From the NCBI GenBank assembly GCA_002438905.1, contig DJSA01000082.1:1-8114 (forward strand): DNA of 8,114 nt. The letters run 5' to 3'. The position numbers and the translations under genes are program-made. Below, piece by piece: positions 1 to 6,595 of the stretch. How positions within the stretch are numbered: the first letter of the stretch is position 1; the number at the start of each line of letters is the position of its first letter. The notes beneath the pieces were generated by a model. The model searched no databases. It had not been told where the DNA came from and was given only the letters and a program-made list of their open reading frames with translations. Origin of the DNA: Bacteroidales bacterium UBA6346 (GTDB lineage: Bacteria; Bacteroidota; Bacteroidia; Bacteroidales; UBA932).

Positions 1-1942
1 GGTAGAAGAAGTCGTCGTGCAGACGGTTGAATGCCCCCTGGCGCTGCGGGTCAAGACTGCGGTAGGAGGCGGTGTTCTGCGCCCCGATTCTCGGATGCCA
101 GTAGCCCTTCATCACCGGGTCCTCAACGAAGAGGACATCTGTCGGGTCATCGTCAGGAGCAGTCACGAACGCCCCGGAAGCCACATCGAATCCATCGAAG
201 GCAAGTTCCTCGGCAGGGTACGGGAGTGCGGGATAGAAATGTCCGAGCAGGCCGCTGCTGTATTTGAGAGGAATCTCCCAGATGCGGAAGAATCCGAGTA
301 TATGGTCAATCCTGAAGGCGTCGAAATATTCCGACATCTTCCTCAGCCTCGCCTTCCACCATGCGAATCCGTCCTTTGCCATCTCGTCCCAGTTGTAGGT
401 CGGGAATCCCCAATTCTGACCGTCAGCGGCAAAAGCGTCAGGCGGTGCGCCAGCAGATTCGTCCATATTGAACAAGTGCGGATACTGCCATGCATCAACG
501 CTGGTGCGGGAAATGCCTATCGGAAGGTCGCCCTTGAGCACGACACCCTTAGAATGGGCGTATTCTCGGACTTCGCTGAGCTGTCTGTCGAGATGGAACT
601 GGACGAAGCAGTGGAAATCCACTTCGGTGCGGTGTTCGCTGCAGTATTTCCCAATTTTGGCCGCAGAGTATTTCGCGTAGCCTTTCCATTTGCTGAAATC
701 GGCAGTTCCGAAGCTGTCCCTGAGTGCGCAGAACGCGGAGTAAGGCTCAAGCCAGTCGCGGTTTGCCGAGATGAATGTCTTGTAGGCCGCTGTCTTAGAG
801 AGCTTTGCAAAGGTTTTTTCAAATGCCTCACGAAGAAGCCGTGTCTTTTCGTTGTTCACGCGCTCATAATCCACCTGCGGCAGGGCGTTAAGCTCGGCCT
901 GCAATGCCCTGTATTCCGGAGTTTCCTTGACTCCTGCGGCCTTTAGGCTTATGAACTGCGGATGAAGGGCAAAGGTGGAGTTGGCGTTGTAGGGATATGA
1001 GTCCTGCCATGTGCCGGTCATCGTGGTGTCGTTAATCGGAAGAAGCTGGAGTATGCACTGGCCCGTTGACGCAGCCCAATCTATCATTTTCTTGAGGTCA
1101 AGGAACTCGCCCACCCCGAAGTCATTCTCACTGCGGAGCGAGAATACCGGGATTGCCGTGCCGGCTCCGCGCCAACGGCGCAGCCCGAAACGGTGGCTGA
1201 TGTCGGCAATTATAGTGAACTTGTCCTCGGCCGCTGTGCAGATGCGGTTCTCGCCGCTTTCCCATTCCTTTATCGTGAGCGTCCCCCGGTCAGCGATGAC
1301 AAACTTGTATTCAAAATCCTCTTCCGTGCTTACGGCGAGCTTCCACTGCGGGAAGTTGCTGTCGTCCAACGGGATGAGACGTTTCCATTCGTCCATACCC
1401 TCACCGTTCCCGGCAATGCAGAGAACCTCGTCGCGGCTGACTACCGGGACATTGACCGTGATGAGGGTTGTCTTTGCGGCCTTGGAAACCGCAACCTTCT
1501 TCACAAGTAATGACTCCTCGGCTTTGCTCGGAATGCCAAGAAAGGAGGTGGTCGGAATGACAGCGGAGGAGGCGCCGGAAGCAGTTGCCTGAGAATCACC
1601 CGGCACGATGCCTTCCCGTGAGAATATTCCCTTTGTGAAGGCCGACGAGTAGAACGGAGCGTCCTCGGGCGCGTCCTGCCAGCGGTCACGGATGACGATT
1701 GAGGTCGAGGCCGCCGCCCCTGCAAGATTCAGGGAGTGATGCCTCCATTCGTGCCGCTGCGTGCCGTCGCGGCGGACAAGCTTGAAGTTGTAGTGATTGA
1801 GAGCCTCGGAGGAAACCCTCGCCACCTTGGCTGACCATCGTCCCATGCCATCGCTGACCATCGGGATTTCCCTGTTGCCGAGACACAGCACAAGGGACTC
1901 ACCCCAGACAGTGTTGTATTCAATTGAAATCAGAGCGTTCAT
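1..1942 (-). CDS. malQ: 4-alpha-glucanotransferase (amylomaltase), GH77, with tandem CBM20 domains; 3' end outside window
   Basis: The cytoplasmic enzyme transfers alpha-1,4-glucan segments between malto-oligosaccharides or to glucose, in maltose and glycogen metabolism. The visible part is the first 647 residues of what is usually a protein of about 890 in Bacteroidales; the reading frame is open to the left edge with no stop. Residues about 1-120 and 145-245 look like two CBM20 starch-binding domains; the second shows the typical pattern LCIAGNGEGMDEW, then PQWK, then EYKF and WESGENR. The GH77 barrel starts near residue 255 (AIPVFSLRSENDFGVGEF, LLPINDTT, DSYPYNANSTFALHP). The nucleophile is Asp546 in FRIDHILGFFRIWEIP. 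The acid/base Glu and the third catalytic Asp are not in the window. The ATG at 1942 is preceded by an in-frame stop eleven codons upstream. The gene lies 47 bp behind the MFS transporter gene and may be cotranscribed with it. Identification is very secure; the symbol follows family usage. Confidence 0.95.
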   Translation of the reverse strand, partial: MNALISIEYNTVWGESLVLCLGNREIPMVSDGMGRWSAKVARVSSEALNHYNFKLVRRDGTQRHEWRHHSLNLAGAAASTSIVIRDRWQDAPEDAPFYSSAFTKGIFSREGIVPGDSQATASGASSAVIPTTSFLGIPSKAEESLLVKKVAVSKAAKTTLITVNVPVVSRDEVLCIAGNGEGMDEWKRLIPLDDSNFPQWKLAVSTEEDFEYKFVIADRGTLTIKEWESGENRICTAAEDKFTIIADISHRFGLRRWRGAGTAIPVFSLRSENDFGVGEFLDLKKMIDWAASTGQCILQLLPINDTTMTGTWQDSYPYNANSTFALHPQFISLKAAGVKETPEYRALQAELNALPQVDYERVNNEKTRLLREAFEKTFAKLSKTAAYKTFISANRDWLEPYSAFCALRDSFGTADFSKWKGYAKYSAAKIGKYCSEHRTEVDFHCFVQFHLDRQLSEVREYAHSKGVVLKGDLPIGISRTSVDAWQYPHLFNMDESAGAPPDAFAADGQNWGFPTYNWDEMAKDGFAWWKARLRKMSEYFDAFRIDHILGFFRIWEIPLKYSSGLLGHFYPALPYPAEELAFDGFDVASGAFVTAPDDDPTDVLFVEDPVMKGYWHPRIGAQNTASYRSLDPQRQGAFNRLHDDFFY

Positions 1943-1947
1943 ATATG

Positions 1948-1982
1948 TGGTTATTTTATGGTTATCTTATGTGTCAGTGTCA
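1948..1982. repeat. Two short tandem direct repeats in the spacer before malQ
   Basis: An 11-bp unit occurs twice in a row: TGGTTATTTTA at 1948-1958 and TGGTTATCTTA at 1959-1969, with one mismatch. Two bases further on, the 6-bp unit GTGTCA is repeated exactly (1971-1976 and 1977-1982). Together they fill most of the 47 bp between the MFS stop codon and the malQ start. On the transcribed strand the region is A-rich and could be an unstructured leader that helps initiation, a protein-binding site, or simply replication slippage. No function is demonstrated. Confidence 0.6.
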
Positions 1983-1989
1983 TATTCGG

Positions 1990-3363
1990 TCAGTCCTGAA
2001 GACGTGCTGTTTCAGCCGAACGCCTTTTCATCTTGTCCCAGTTGAGAACCGGCAGCAAAGTTGCCAAAAAAGCGGCAACAATCCAAAAAATTGACACGGC
2101 GGTGAAGTCGCTTCCGTTCTCCTGAATGAGATAGCCGCTCGCGATGTCCTGAACGGCGGCGGCAATATAGCTCGAAACGCCGACTACTCCGAGTGCCGCT
2201 CCGGTGGCCTTGCGCGGCACGATGTCTATGGCCATAAGCCCGGCCACGATGCAGTAGAGCTCGCCCATCGCGAAGTTGAAGACCGCGACATAGACCGTGT
2301 TCAGCACGAACCCGCCCCCCGTGAAGAGGAAAAGCGACAGCATCACGATGCCTAAAAACCCCGAAAGCAGCGCCGGACGCTTTCTGTCCCCTTTGAACAA
2401 ATTGTCAGAAATCCACCCAGCGGAAACGGTCCCGACCAAACCTCCGACCAATGCGGCCACAGCAATGGTGTTCGAAGCCTTTTCCAACGAAAAAAGTTTT
2501 GCTTTCTGTAGGAACAGCACACCCCAACCCGTTATGGCATATTTCGTTATATAGATGAACGCGGACGACGCGGCGATAATCCATATCCCCGGATGTCTCA
2601 GCACTCTTTTCTGGAGACTCAGCGTTTTCATTGAATCCTCGGGTTTCATCTCTTCGCCCGAGAGTTTCTGTACGGAAGGAAGTCCGCAGCTTTCGGGCGT
2701 ATCCTTGACCATCAGGAAGATGAGCAGAGAGCCGGCAAAGCCGATGAGCGCCGCAAGCAGGAAGCCCCATTCCCATCCCCACCTCGCGACAACGGCGGCG
2801 ATGAGGACGAAGGATATGAATTCCCCGATGTAGGGGCTTGTGCAGAATATGCTGTAGAAAGTCCCCCTGCGCGACTGCGGGAACCAGCGCGACAGGCTTA
2901 TGACTCCGGGAGCGGGCCCCATGGACTGGAACCATCCGTTCATTCCCCAAAGCAAGACCGCCGAGAAGAACAACGCCGAATGCGGCATTCCGAACGAAGT
3001 CACGCCTATTCCTAGGAGCGCTATAATGAAGTTTATGACCGAAGACAGCAACAGTCCGAATCCCATGAAGCGGCGGATGTTGCAGTAGTCGGCGATGAAG
3101 CCGTTGATGAACTTGCCAAAGGCGTAAATCAGCAGCAGTCCGGAGCCGATGAGCCCGAGTTCCCCCGCCGTCATCACTTCCCCGTCAATCAGCGGCTGCT
3201 TCACCACGCTGAGACTCATCCGGCAGACATAGTAGAGGCTGTAACCGGCTGTCACTCCGATGAATGTGCTGCGGCGCACTTTCCTGTAGGTCGGCTCCAC
3301 TTCCTGTTCCGGGACCTGAGCCGCCGCCGGACGACTTATTCTGAAAAAACTGTAGACACTCAT
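1990..3363 (-). CDS. MFS transporter of the organophosphate:phosphate antiporter (OPA; GlpT/UhpT/UhpC) family
   Basis: Inner-membrane transporter of about 457 residues with the usual twelve hydrophobic segments in two halves, joined by a polar loop near residues 223-257. The family is recognisable from GYSLYYVCRMSLSVVKQP in TM1, FGKFINGFIAD in TM2-3, GMNGWFQSMGPAPG with RWFPQSRRGTFYSIF, the loop motif KDTPESCGLP, and GWISDNLFKGDRKRP in the second half. GlpT exchanges glycerol-3-phosphate for phosphate; other members carry or sense hexose phosphates. Aligned from memory with GlpT, Arg45 and Lys80 are kept (Arg48 and Lys84 here), but Arg269 is Lys274 and His165 falls on a Pro, so the substrate cannot be assigned. 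The start is the ATG at 3363, with AAGAG just upstream; an in-frame GTG at 3387 would add eight residues (MQIHEKEH) that look unlike family N-termini. The gene lies 53 bp after the CYTH gene and ends 47 bp before malQ. Family is certain, substrate unknown. Confidence 0.9.
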   Translation of the reverse strand: MSVYSFFRISRPAAAQVPEQEVEPTYRKVRRSTFIGVTAGYSLYYVCRMSLSVVKQPLIDGEVMTAGELGLIGSGLLLIYAFGKFINGFIADYCNIRRFMGFGLLLSSVINFIIALLGIGVTSFGMPHSALFFSAVLLWGMNGWFQSMGPAPGVISLSRWFPQSRRGTFYSIFCTSPYIGEFISFVLIAAVVARWGWEWGFLLAALIGFAGSLLIFLMVKDTPESCGLPSVQKLSGEEMKPEDSMKTLSLQKRVLRHPGIWIIAASSAFIYITKYAITGWGVLFLQKAKLFSLEKASNTIAVAALVGGLVGTVSAGWISDNLFKGDRKRPALLSGFLGIVMLSLFLFTGGGFVLNTVYVAVFNFAMGELYCIVAGLMAIDIVPRKATGAALGVVGVSSYIAAAVQDIASGYLIQENGSDFTAVSIFWIVAAFLATLLPVLNWDKMKRRSAETARLQD

Positions 3364-3416
3364 ATGCTCTTTTTCATGAATTTGCACAAAATCTTAACGG
3401 GACATCGCCAACCGGC

Positions 3417-3926
3417 TCATTCGGCTTTGTCTCTGCCCCATTCGGAATAGGGACACCTTGTCAGCGACGAATTGTAGTAGCGCCTGTCTCCCGTAACCTC
3501 CTTCCCGAGCCATGACGGGCGCTCAAATGTCTCTTCCTCGCTGCCGAGTTCCACCTCCGCGATGACAAGTCCCTCATTGTCACCGAAAAACTCGTCAACC
3601 TCAAACGTGTGATCGCCGGCCTTCACGAGCCAGCGGGTCTTGTCGATGATGCCGGGTTCACACAGCAGCATCAACTGAAGGGCATCCTCCACAGAAATTT
3701 CCTTCTCCCATTCGAGGCGCGACATACCCGAGGCCGAGCCCCCTCCCTTGATGGTCAGAAACGCCTTGTCCCCACGCACGCGGACACGCACCGTACGTCC
3801 GGGGGAGCGGCTGATGTAGCCCTGGACAATGTGCGTTGAGTTATATGCCTCCGCCTTGTATTCCTCGCCGATGACGAGAAATTTTCTTTCGATTTCCTGA
3901 TGTATTGAAGATTGTTCCTGTGTCAT
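3417..3926 (-). CDS. CYTH-domain protein, probable inorganic triphosphatase (triphosphate tunnel metalloenzyme)
   Basis: A small soluble cytoplasmic protein of 169 residues, the full length of single-domain bacterial CYTH proteins. Members fold into a beta-barrel tunnel that binds a triphosphate and metal; several bacterial ones hydrolyse inorganic tripolyphosphate. The hallmark EIERKFLV (ExExK) is at residues 11-18. Other expected charged tunnel residues are present: TVRVRVRG (about 45-52), LTIKG (57-61), RLEWEKEI (70-77), KTRWLV (96-101), FEVDEF (108-113) and IAEVEL (122-127). It closes with the family-typical YYNSSL. Nothing catalytic appears lost. I chose the ATG at 3926, which puts ExExK close to the N-terminus. 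A GTG at 3938 would add four residues and directly follows the TAA of the upstream MATE gene, so translational coupling is likely either way. Its natural substrate in this organism is unknown; adenylate cyclase or thiamine-triphosphatase activity is possible in the superfamily but less likely. Confidence 0.88.
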   Translation of the reverse strand: MTQEQSSIHQEIERKFLVIGEEYKAEAYNSTHIVQGYISRSPGRTVRVRVRGDKAFLTIKGGGSASGMSRLEWEKEISVEDALQLMLLCEPGIIDKTRWLVKAGDHTFEVDEFFGDNEGLVIAEVELGSEEETFERPSWLGKEVTGDRRYYNSSLTRCPYSEWGRDKAE

Positions 3927-3938
3927 AGAAGATTGCAC

Positions 3939-5351
3939 TTATTGGAGGGATTCATCATCTGACGGTGTCTTCGACAGTACTGTCCTTTTGTAATCGAAGG
4001 TAAGGGCCACCGAACGCACGACAAGGTGGACGAAATATGCTGCCAGCAGTAGATGCACGGCCATCACTCCGTCCGGGTGGACGAACAATGCGAGTATGAA
4101 ATAGCTCGCCAGAAATGAAATCGTCGAGAGTATCATTGTGTTGCGTATCGGGCGTGCCGCCGTGGCTCCGATGTAGATCCCGTCCCAGGTGAAGGCGATG
4201 CAGCCGAATGCCGGCATTACCATGAGCCAGAACATGTACGGGGCACAGCCGGCGATTACATCGGCGTCGTTGGTCATGACTTCGAGCATCCACTCGCCGC
4301 CGAAATAGTAGAACACCATGAACAGCAGGCACACAAGCCCCGACCAGATGAATGTGTAGCGGACAGTCAGACGCAGGCTGGAGCGGTTTCCGGCACCGAT
4401 ATACTTGCCGCTCATGGCCTCGCCCGCGTAGGCAAAGCCGTCGGTGAAGTAGGAGAAGAGCAGCAGGACCTGAAGCATTATCGAGCTGACTGCCAGGGTC
4501 ATATCCCCGAAGTGTGCGGCGATGACGGAGAAGCTGACATAGATTCCGATGAAGCTCAGAGAACGTATCACAAGGTCGGCGTTCATCGTGAAGTAGCGGT
4601 GGGTCTCCCCTCCCCTGAACGCGCCCTTCACGTCCTTCCACCCGTAGCCGGAGAACACTCTGCGGCGGAATTTGCCGAGCACGATGCCGACAGCCGTAAC
4701 CAATCCGCAGTACTGGGCGACAACGGTTCCCCAAGCGATGCCGCTGAACCCCACTCCCTCAAACACAAAGGAGCCGAGCGTAAATCCGAGGGAGAGGTAT
4801 ATGCTGACGAATATGTTGACACCATTCACGACAAGGTCGGTAATCATCGGGCTCACACCGTCCTGCATCCCTATGAACCAGCCCTTGAACGCCATGAGGC
4901 TGAGGGTCGCCGGAGCGGCGAGTATGCGTATGTAAAAGTATTTGGTCGCAAGTTCCTGAACCTCCGGAGTGCAGTCGATGCAAAAAAATGCCAGCTGCAC
5001 AAAAAACCATTGCAGAAGCCAGAACAGAGCCGCAACGCCGAAGGAGATGCCAAGGCCGCGTGTGAGTATGTTGGCGCACTCACGCGTGTCGCCCCTGCCG
5101 TAGGCCTGCGCCGTCATGCCTCCGGTGCCAACCCTTAAGAACGAAAAGTTCCAGTAGAGCAGGTCGAAGAGCATGGAGCCAATTGAGGCACCGCCTATGA
5201 ATGTCGCGGCTGAAAGTCCTCCCGCAGGCTGGTGCCCGGCCACGGCGATGTCGACCATGCCGACAATCGGTATGGTTATGTTCGCCAGTATGCTCGGCAA
5301 GGCGAGCGAAAAAATTTCCTTGTTTATGCCCTTTGCAGATGTTCTGTTCAT
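3939..5351 (-). CDS. MATE-family efflux transporter, DinF-like
   Basis: Inner-membrane protein of 470 residues with about twelve hydrophobic segments, the normal size for the multidrug and toxic compound extrusion family. MATE proteins export cationic drugs or metabolites in exchange for protons or sodium. TM1 carries IPIVGMVDIAVAGH with Pro28 and the acidic Asp34; GTGGMTAQAYGRGD (residues 75-88) is the conserved loop after TM2; residues 168-180 (PMITDLVVNGVNI) hold the TM4-5 Asp172 and Asn179; TM7-8 contains YFTDGFAYAGEAMSGKYIGAGN-like sequence (about 301-322), typical of the DinF branch. The ATG at 5351 has GGAA four bases upstream. The gene follows rsgA by 97 bp and its TAA abuts the CYTH gene. 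Substrate cannot be told from sequence; despite the DinF likeness there is no lexA next to it and no sign of SOS control. Family assignment is secure. Confidence 0.92.
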   Translation of the reverse strand: MNRTSAKGINKEIFSLALPSILANITIPIVGMVDIAVAGHQPAGGLSAATFIGGASIGSMLFDLLYWNFSFLRVGTGGMTAQAYGRGDTRECANILTRGLGISFGVAALFWLLQWFFVQLAFFCIDCTPEVQELATKYFYIRILAAPATLSLMAFKGWFIGMQDGVSPMITDLVVNGVNIFVSIYLSLGFTLGSFVFEGVGFSGIAWGTVVAQYCGLVTAVGIVLGKFRRRVFSGYGWKDVKGAFRGGETHRYFTMNADLVIRSLSFIGIYVSFSVIAAHFGDMTLAVSSIMLQVLLLFSYFTDGFAYAGEAMSGKYIGAGNRSSLRLTVRYTFIWSGLVCLLFMVFYYFGGEWMLEVMTNDADVIAGCAPYMFWLMVMPAFGCIAFTWDGIYIGATAARPIRNTMILSTISFLASYFILALFVHPDGVMAVHLLLAAYFVHLVVRSVALTFDYKRTVLSKTPSDDESLQ

Positions 5352-5365
5352 ATTTCCATTTCACA

Positions 5366-5384
5366 TTTTGAGAAACTCTCAAAA
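5366..5384. promoter_or_regulatory. Perfect 8-bp inverted repeat with 3-base loop in the MATE leader
   Basis: TTTTGAGA at 5366-5373 and TCTCAAAA at 5377-5384 are exact reverse complements separated by three bases. The element ends 14 bp before the MATE start codon. In the minus-strand transcript a run of seven U precedes the TCTCAAAA arm and the RNA after the stem is not U-rich, so it does not look like an ordinary terminator of rsgA. It could be a regulator-binding site or an mRNA hairpin close to the MATE ribosome-binding region. Confidence 0.5.
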
Positions 5385-5430
5385 AAACGATCTGCCTTCG
5401 CGTTTCTGAACCAGTTGTCTCTCAGGCATT

Positions 5431-5438
5431 TAAAGATA
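5431..5438 (-). promoter_or_regulatory. Weak candidate -7 promoter element for the MATE gene
   Basis: On the minus strand TATCTTTA differs from the Bacteroidetes -7 consensus TAnnTTTG only in the last base. It sits just after the rsgA stop codon, about 80 bp before the MATE start. No TTTG-like -33 box is seen about 19-20 bases upstream, so this is only a suggestion that the MATE-to-malQ genes have their own promoter. Confidence 0.22.
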
Positions 5439-5448
5439 TACTTATAAT

Positions 5449-6453
5449 TCATTTCCGGTATTTCGTATACTCCTCCAACATCCCGAGGTAGGAGGCATAT
5501 CGCTCTGAGCTTATCGTCCCCTCCCCGACGGCGGACTTCACCGCGCATCCCGGTTCATGAGTGTGGGTGCATGGTGTGAAGCGACAGTTCTCAGAAGCCT
5601 TAAGCATTTCTGGGAAATAAAGGGATATTTCCTCAGGTTCGAGGTCGACGAGTCCGAAACCCCGGATGCCCGGCGTGTCGATTATCCCGCCCTCGCCCCC
5701 GCAGAGAGGGTACATCTCATAGAATGTCGTGGTGTGCCGCCCCTGAAGATGCGCTTCGGAAATGAGGCCTGTCTTGGGATTGAGTGATGGGTCCATCGCC
5801 TTGATGAGCGAAGACTTGCCCACGCCGGACACTCCGGAAAAAAGGGATATGCCAGGTGCGCCGTCCTCCGATTTTTCGAGACAAAGACTTCGGAGTTCTT
5901 CTACTCCCCTGCCCGTCTTCGCGGAGACTTCAAGAATGCTGTAGCCTGCACTTTCATATATTCTGTGGAAGTTTTCGAGCGCTGGAGCGAAGTCGTCGCG
6001 GAACTCATCGACGATGTCGATTTTGTTCAGAACTAAGATCGGTTTCACCCCATAGACCTCACAGGTGACAAGCAGCCGGTCGATGAACGGAAGCTTGACC
6101 TCCGGGAACGCAAGCGTCACGATGATGAACGCCCTGTCGACATTCGCAGCGATAATGTGCGCCTGACGGCTGAGGTTCACTGACTTGCGGATTATGTAGT
6201 TACGGCGCGGAAGTATGGTCGTGATTACGGCAGGAGCGGCTTCGGTGGCCGGAACGCTTCCGTCGGGCAGCAACTCACCGCCCGCATAAAACTCCACTCT
6301 GTCGCCTACAGCCACGGGATTGGTGGCGGAACTGCCCTTTAGCCGCACCTTTCCGCGCAGCACCGCAGGGAACAGCCTCCACGAGGGAAGCTGAGCCAGA
6401 AGATAGTGGCTGCCCGTATGTTTGACGACCGTCGCTGTTCCGTCCATTCCCAT
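5449..6453 (-). CDS. rsgA: Ribosome small-subunit-dependent GTPase A (circularly permuted GTPase)
   Basis: Cytoplasmic GTPase that acts late in 30S subunit maturation and is stimulated by the small subunit. It has 334 residues from the ATG at 6453, close to the family's usual 300-350. The order is an N-terminal OB-fold (about 1-75, with TNPVAVGDRVEF), then the permuted GTPase domain: G4 LNKID near 142-146, G5 SAK at 177-179, G1 GVSGVGKSS at 207-215, G2 GRHTTT at 238-243 and G3 DTPG at 259-262. The C-terminal zinc site is complete: Cys290, Cys295, His297, Cys303 in CRFTPCTHTHEPGC. An in-frame GTG at 6459 and ATG at 6447 are alternative starts; I prefer 6453 because GGAAG lies five bases upstream. 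It has its own promoter behind a terminator, so it is probably the first gene of the leftward transcript. All catalytic motifs are intact. Confidence 0.97.
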   Translation of the reverse strand: MGMDGTATVVKHTGSHYLLAQLPSWRLFPAVLRGKVRLKGSSATNPVAVGDRVEFYAGGELLPDGSVPATEAAPAVITTILPRRNYIIRKSVNLSRQAHIIAANVDRAFIIVTLAFPEVKLPFIDRLLVTCEVYGVKPILVLNKIDIVDEFRDDFAPALENFHRIYESAGYSILEVSAKTGRGVEELRSLCLEKSEDGAPGISLFSGVSGVGKSSLIKAMDPSLNPKTGLISEAHLQGRHTTTFYEMYPLCGGEGGIIDTPGIRGFGLVDLEPEEISLYFPEMLKASENCRFTPCTHTHEPGCAVKSAVGEGTISSERYASYLGMLEEYTKYRK

Positions 6454-6458
6454 TTTCA

Positions 6459-6468
6459 CTTCCGGAAG
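6459..6468. promoter_or_regulatory. rsgA: 10-bp palindrome covering the rsgA ribosome-binding site
   Basis: CTTCCGGAAG is a perfect palindrome. Its minus-strand right half supplies GGAAG, the best Shine-Dalgarno-like sequence for the ATG at 6453. As it has no loop it cannot form a stable RNA hairpin by itself, so pairing between two molecules or DNA binding would be needed for a role. It may be chance. Confidence 0.35.
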
Positions 6469-6490
6469 CTTTTTTTCGCCGAAAGCCGTG

Positions 6491-6498
6491 CAAAGATA
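6491..6498 (-). promoter_or_regulatory. rsgA: Bacteroidetes-type -7 promoter box for rsgA
   Basis: The minus strand reads TATCTTTG followed by CA, an exact match to the TAnnTTTG -7 consensus used by the primary sigma factor of Bacteroidetes. The implied transcription start is near 6483-6486, giving a leader of about 30 bases before the ATG at 6453. The -33 region, expected around 6515-6520, reads TTTTTAGTTATTTT: T-rich, but without a clear TTTG. It overlaps the U-tract of the upstream gene's terminator. Confidence 0.7.
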
Positions 6499-6519
6499 GC
6501 AAGAAATGTGAAAATAACT

Positions 6520-6569
6520 AAAAAGGCCTTACCCCGTCCGAATCATCTATGTTCGGTTTCGGGATAAGG
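6520..6569 (-). terminator. Branched intrinsic terminator of the upstream surface-protein gene
   Basis: In the minus-strand RNA the outer arms CCTTATCCCG (6560-6569) and CGGGGTAAGG (6527-6536) pair over ten positions with one G-U wobble. Nested inside is CCGAA/TTCGG with a nine-base loop. The stem is followed directly by CC and then five T (6520-6524) and a further T-rich stretch. It starts 26 bp after the stop codon at 6596. GC-rich stem plus U-run is a classic Rho-independent terminator and separates this gene from rsgA. Confidence 0.82.
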
Positions 6570-6595
6570 TCTCTTATCAAAATTCGGCCTTTGTC

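Noticed and set aside
100..150. Glu in the MalQ stretch VLFVEDP as the catalytic acid/base
   Set aside because: The surroundings do not match the GEDLG-type motif of GH77 acid/base residues; that motif should lie beyond the left edge.
17..946. Long plus-strand open frame of 309 codons
   Set aside because: It lies wholly antisense to malQ with codon boundaries aligned to it, a common artefact in GC-rich genes; its translation resembles no family, while the minus strand reads a clear GH77 enzyme.
1011..1592. Plus-strand open frame of 193 codons
   Set aside because: Antisense to the CBM20 and early catalytic part of malQ; low-complexity, Ser/Arg-rich translation without recognisable motifs.
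2405..2950. Minus-strand open frame of 181 codons inside the MFS gene
   Set aside because: Out-of-frame reading of the MFS gene; the proper frame shows uninterrupted family motifs, so there is no frameshift to explain.
3364..3416. Promoter for the MFS gene (TAAGATTTTG on the minus strand, about 3384-3394)
   Set aside because: The spacing inside the box is off from TAnnTTTG and no -33 box is seen; too weak to annotate.
3955..4734. Minus-strand open frame of 259 codons inside the MATE gene
   Set aside because: Different frame of the same strand as a full-length MATE gene; Arg/His/Gly-rich translation with no membrane segments.
4512..5138. Plus-strand open frame of 208 codons
   Set aside because: Antisense shadow of the MATE gene; no family likeness and no upstream signals.
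5366..5384. The hairpin before the MATE gene as the rsgA terminator
   Set aside because: On the transcribed strand the U-run comes before the stem and the stem is AT-rich, so it lacks the GC stem followed by U-tract needed.
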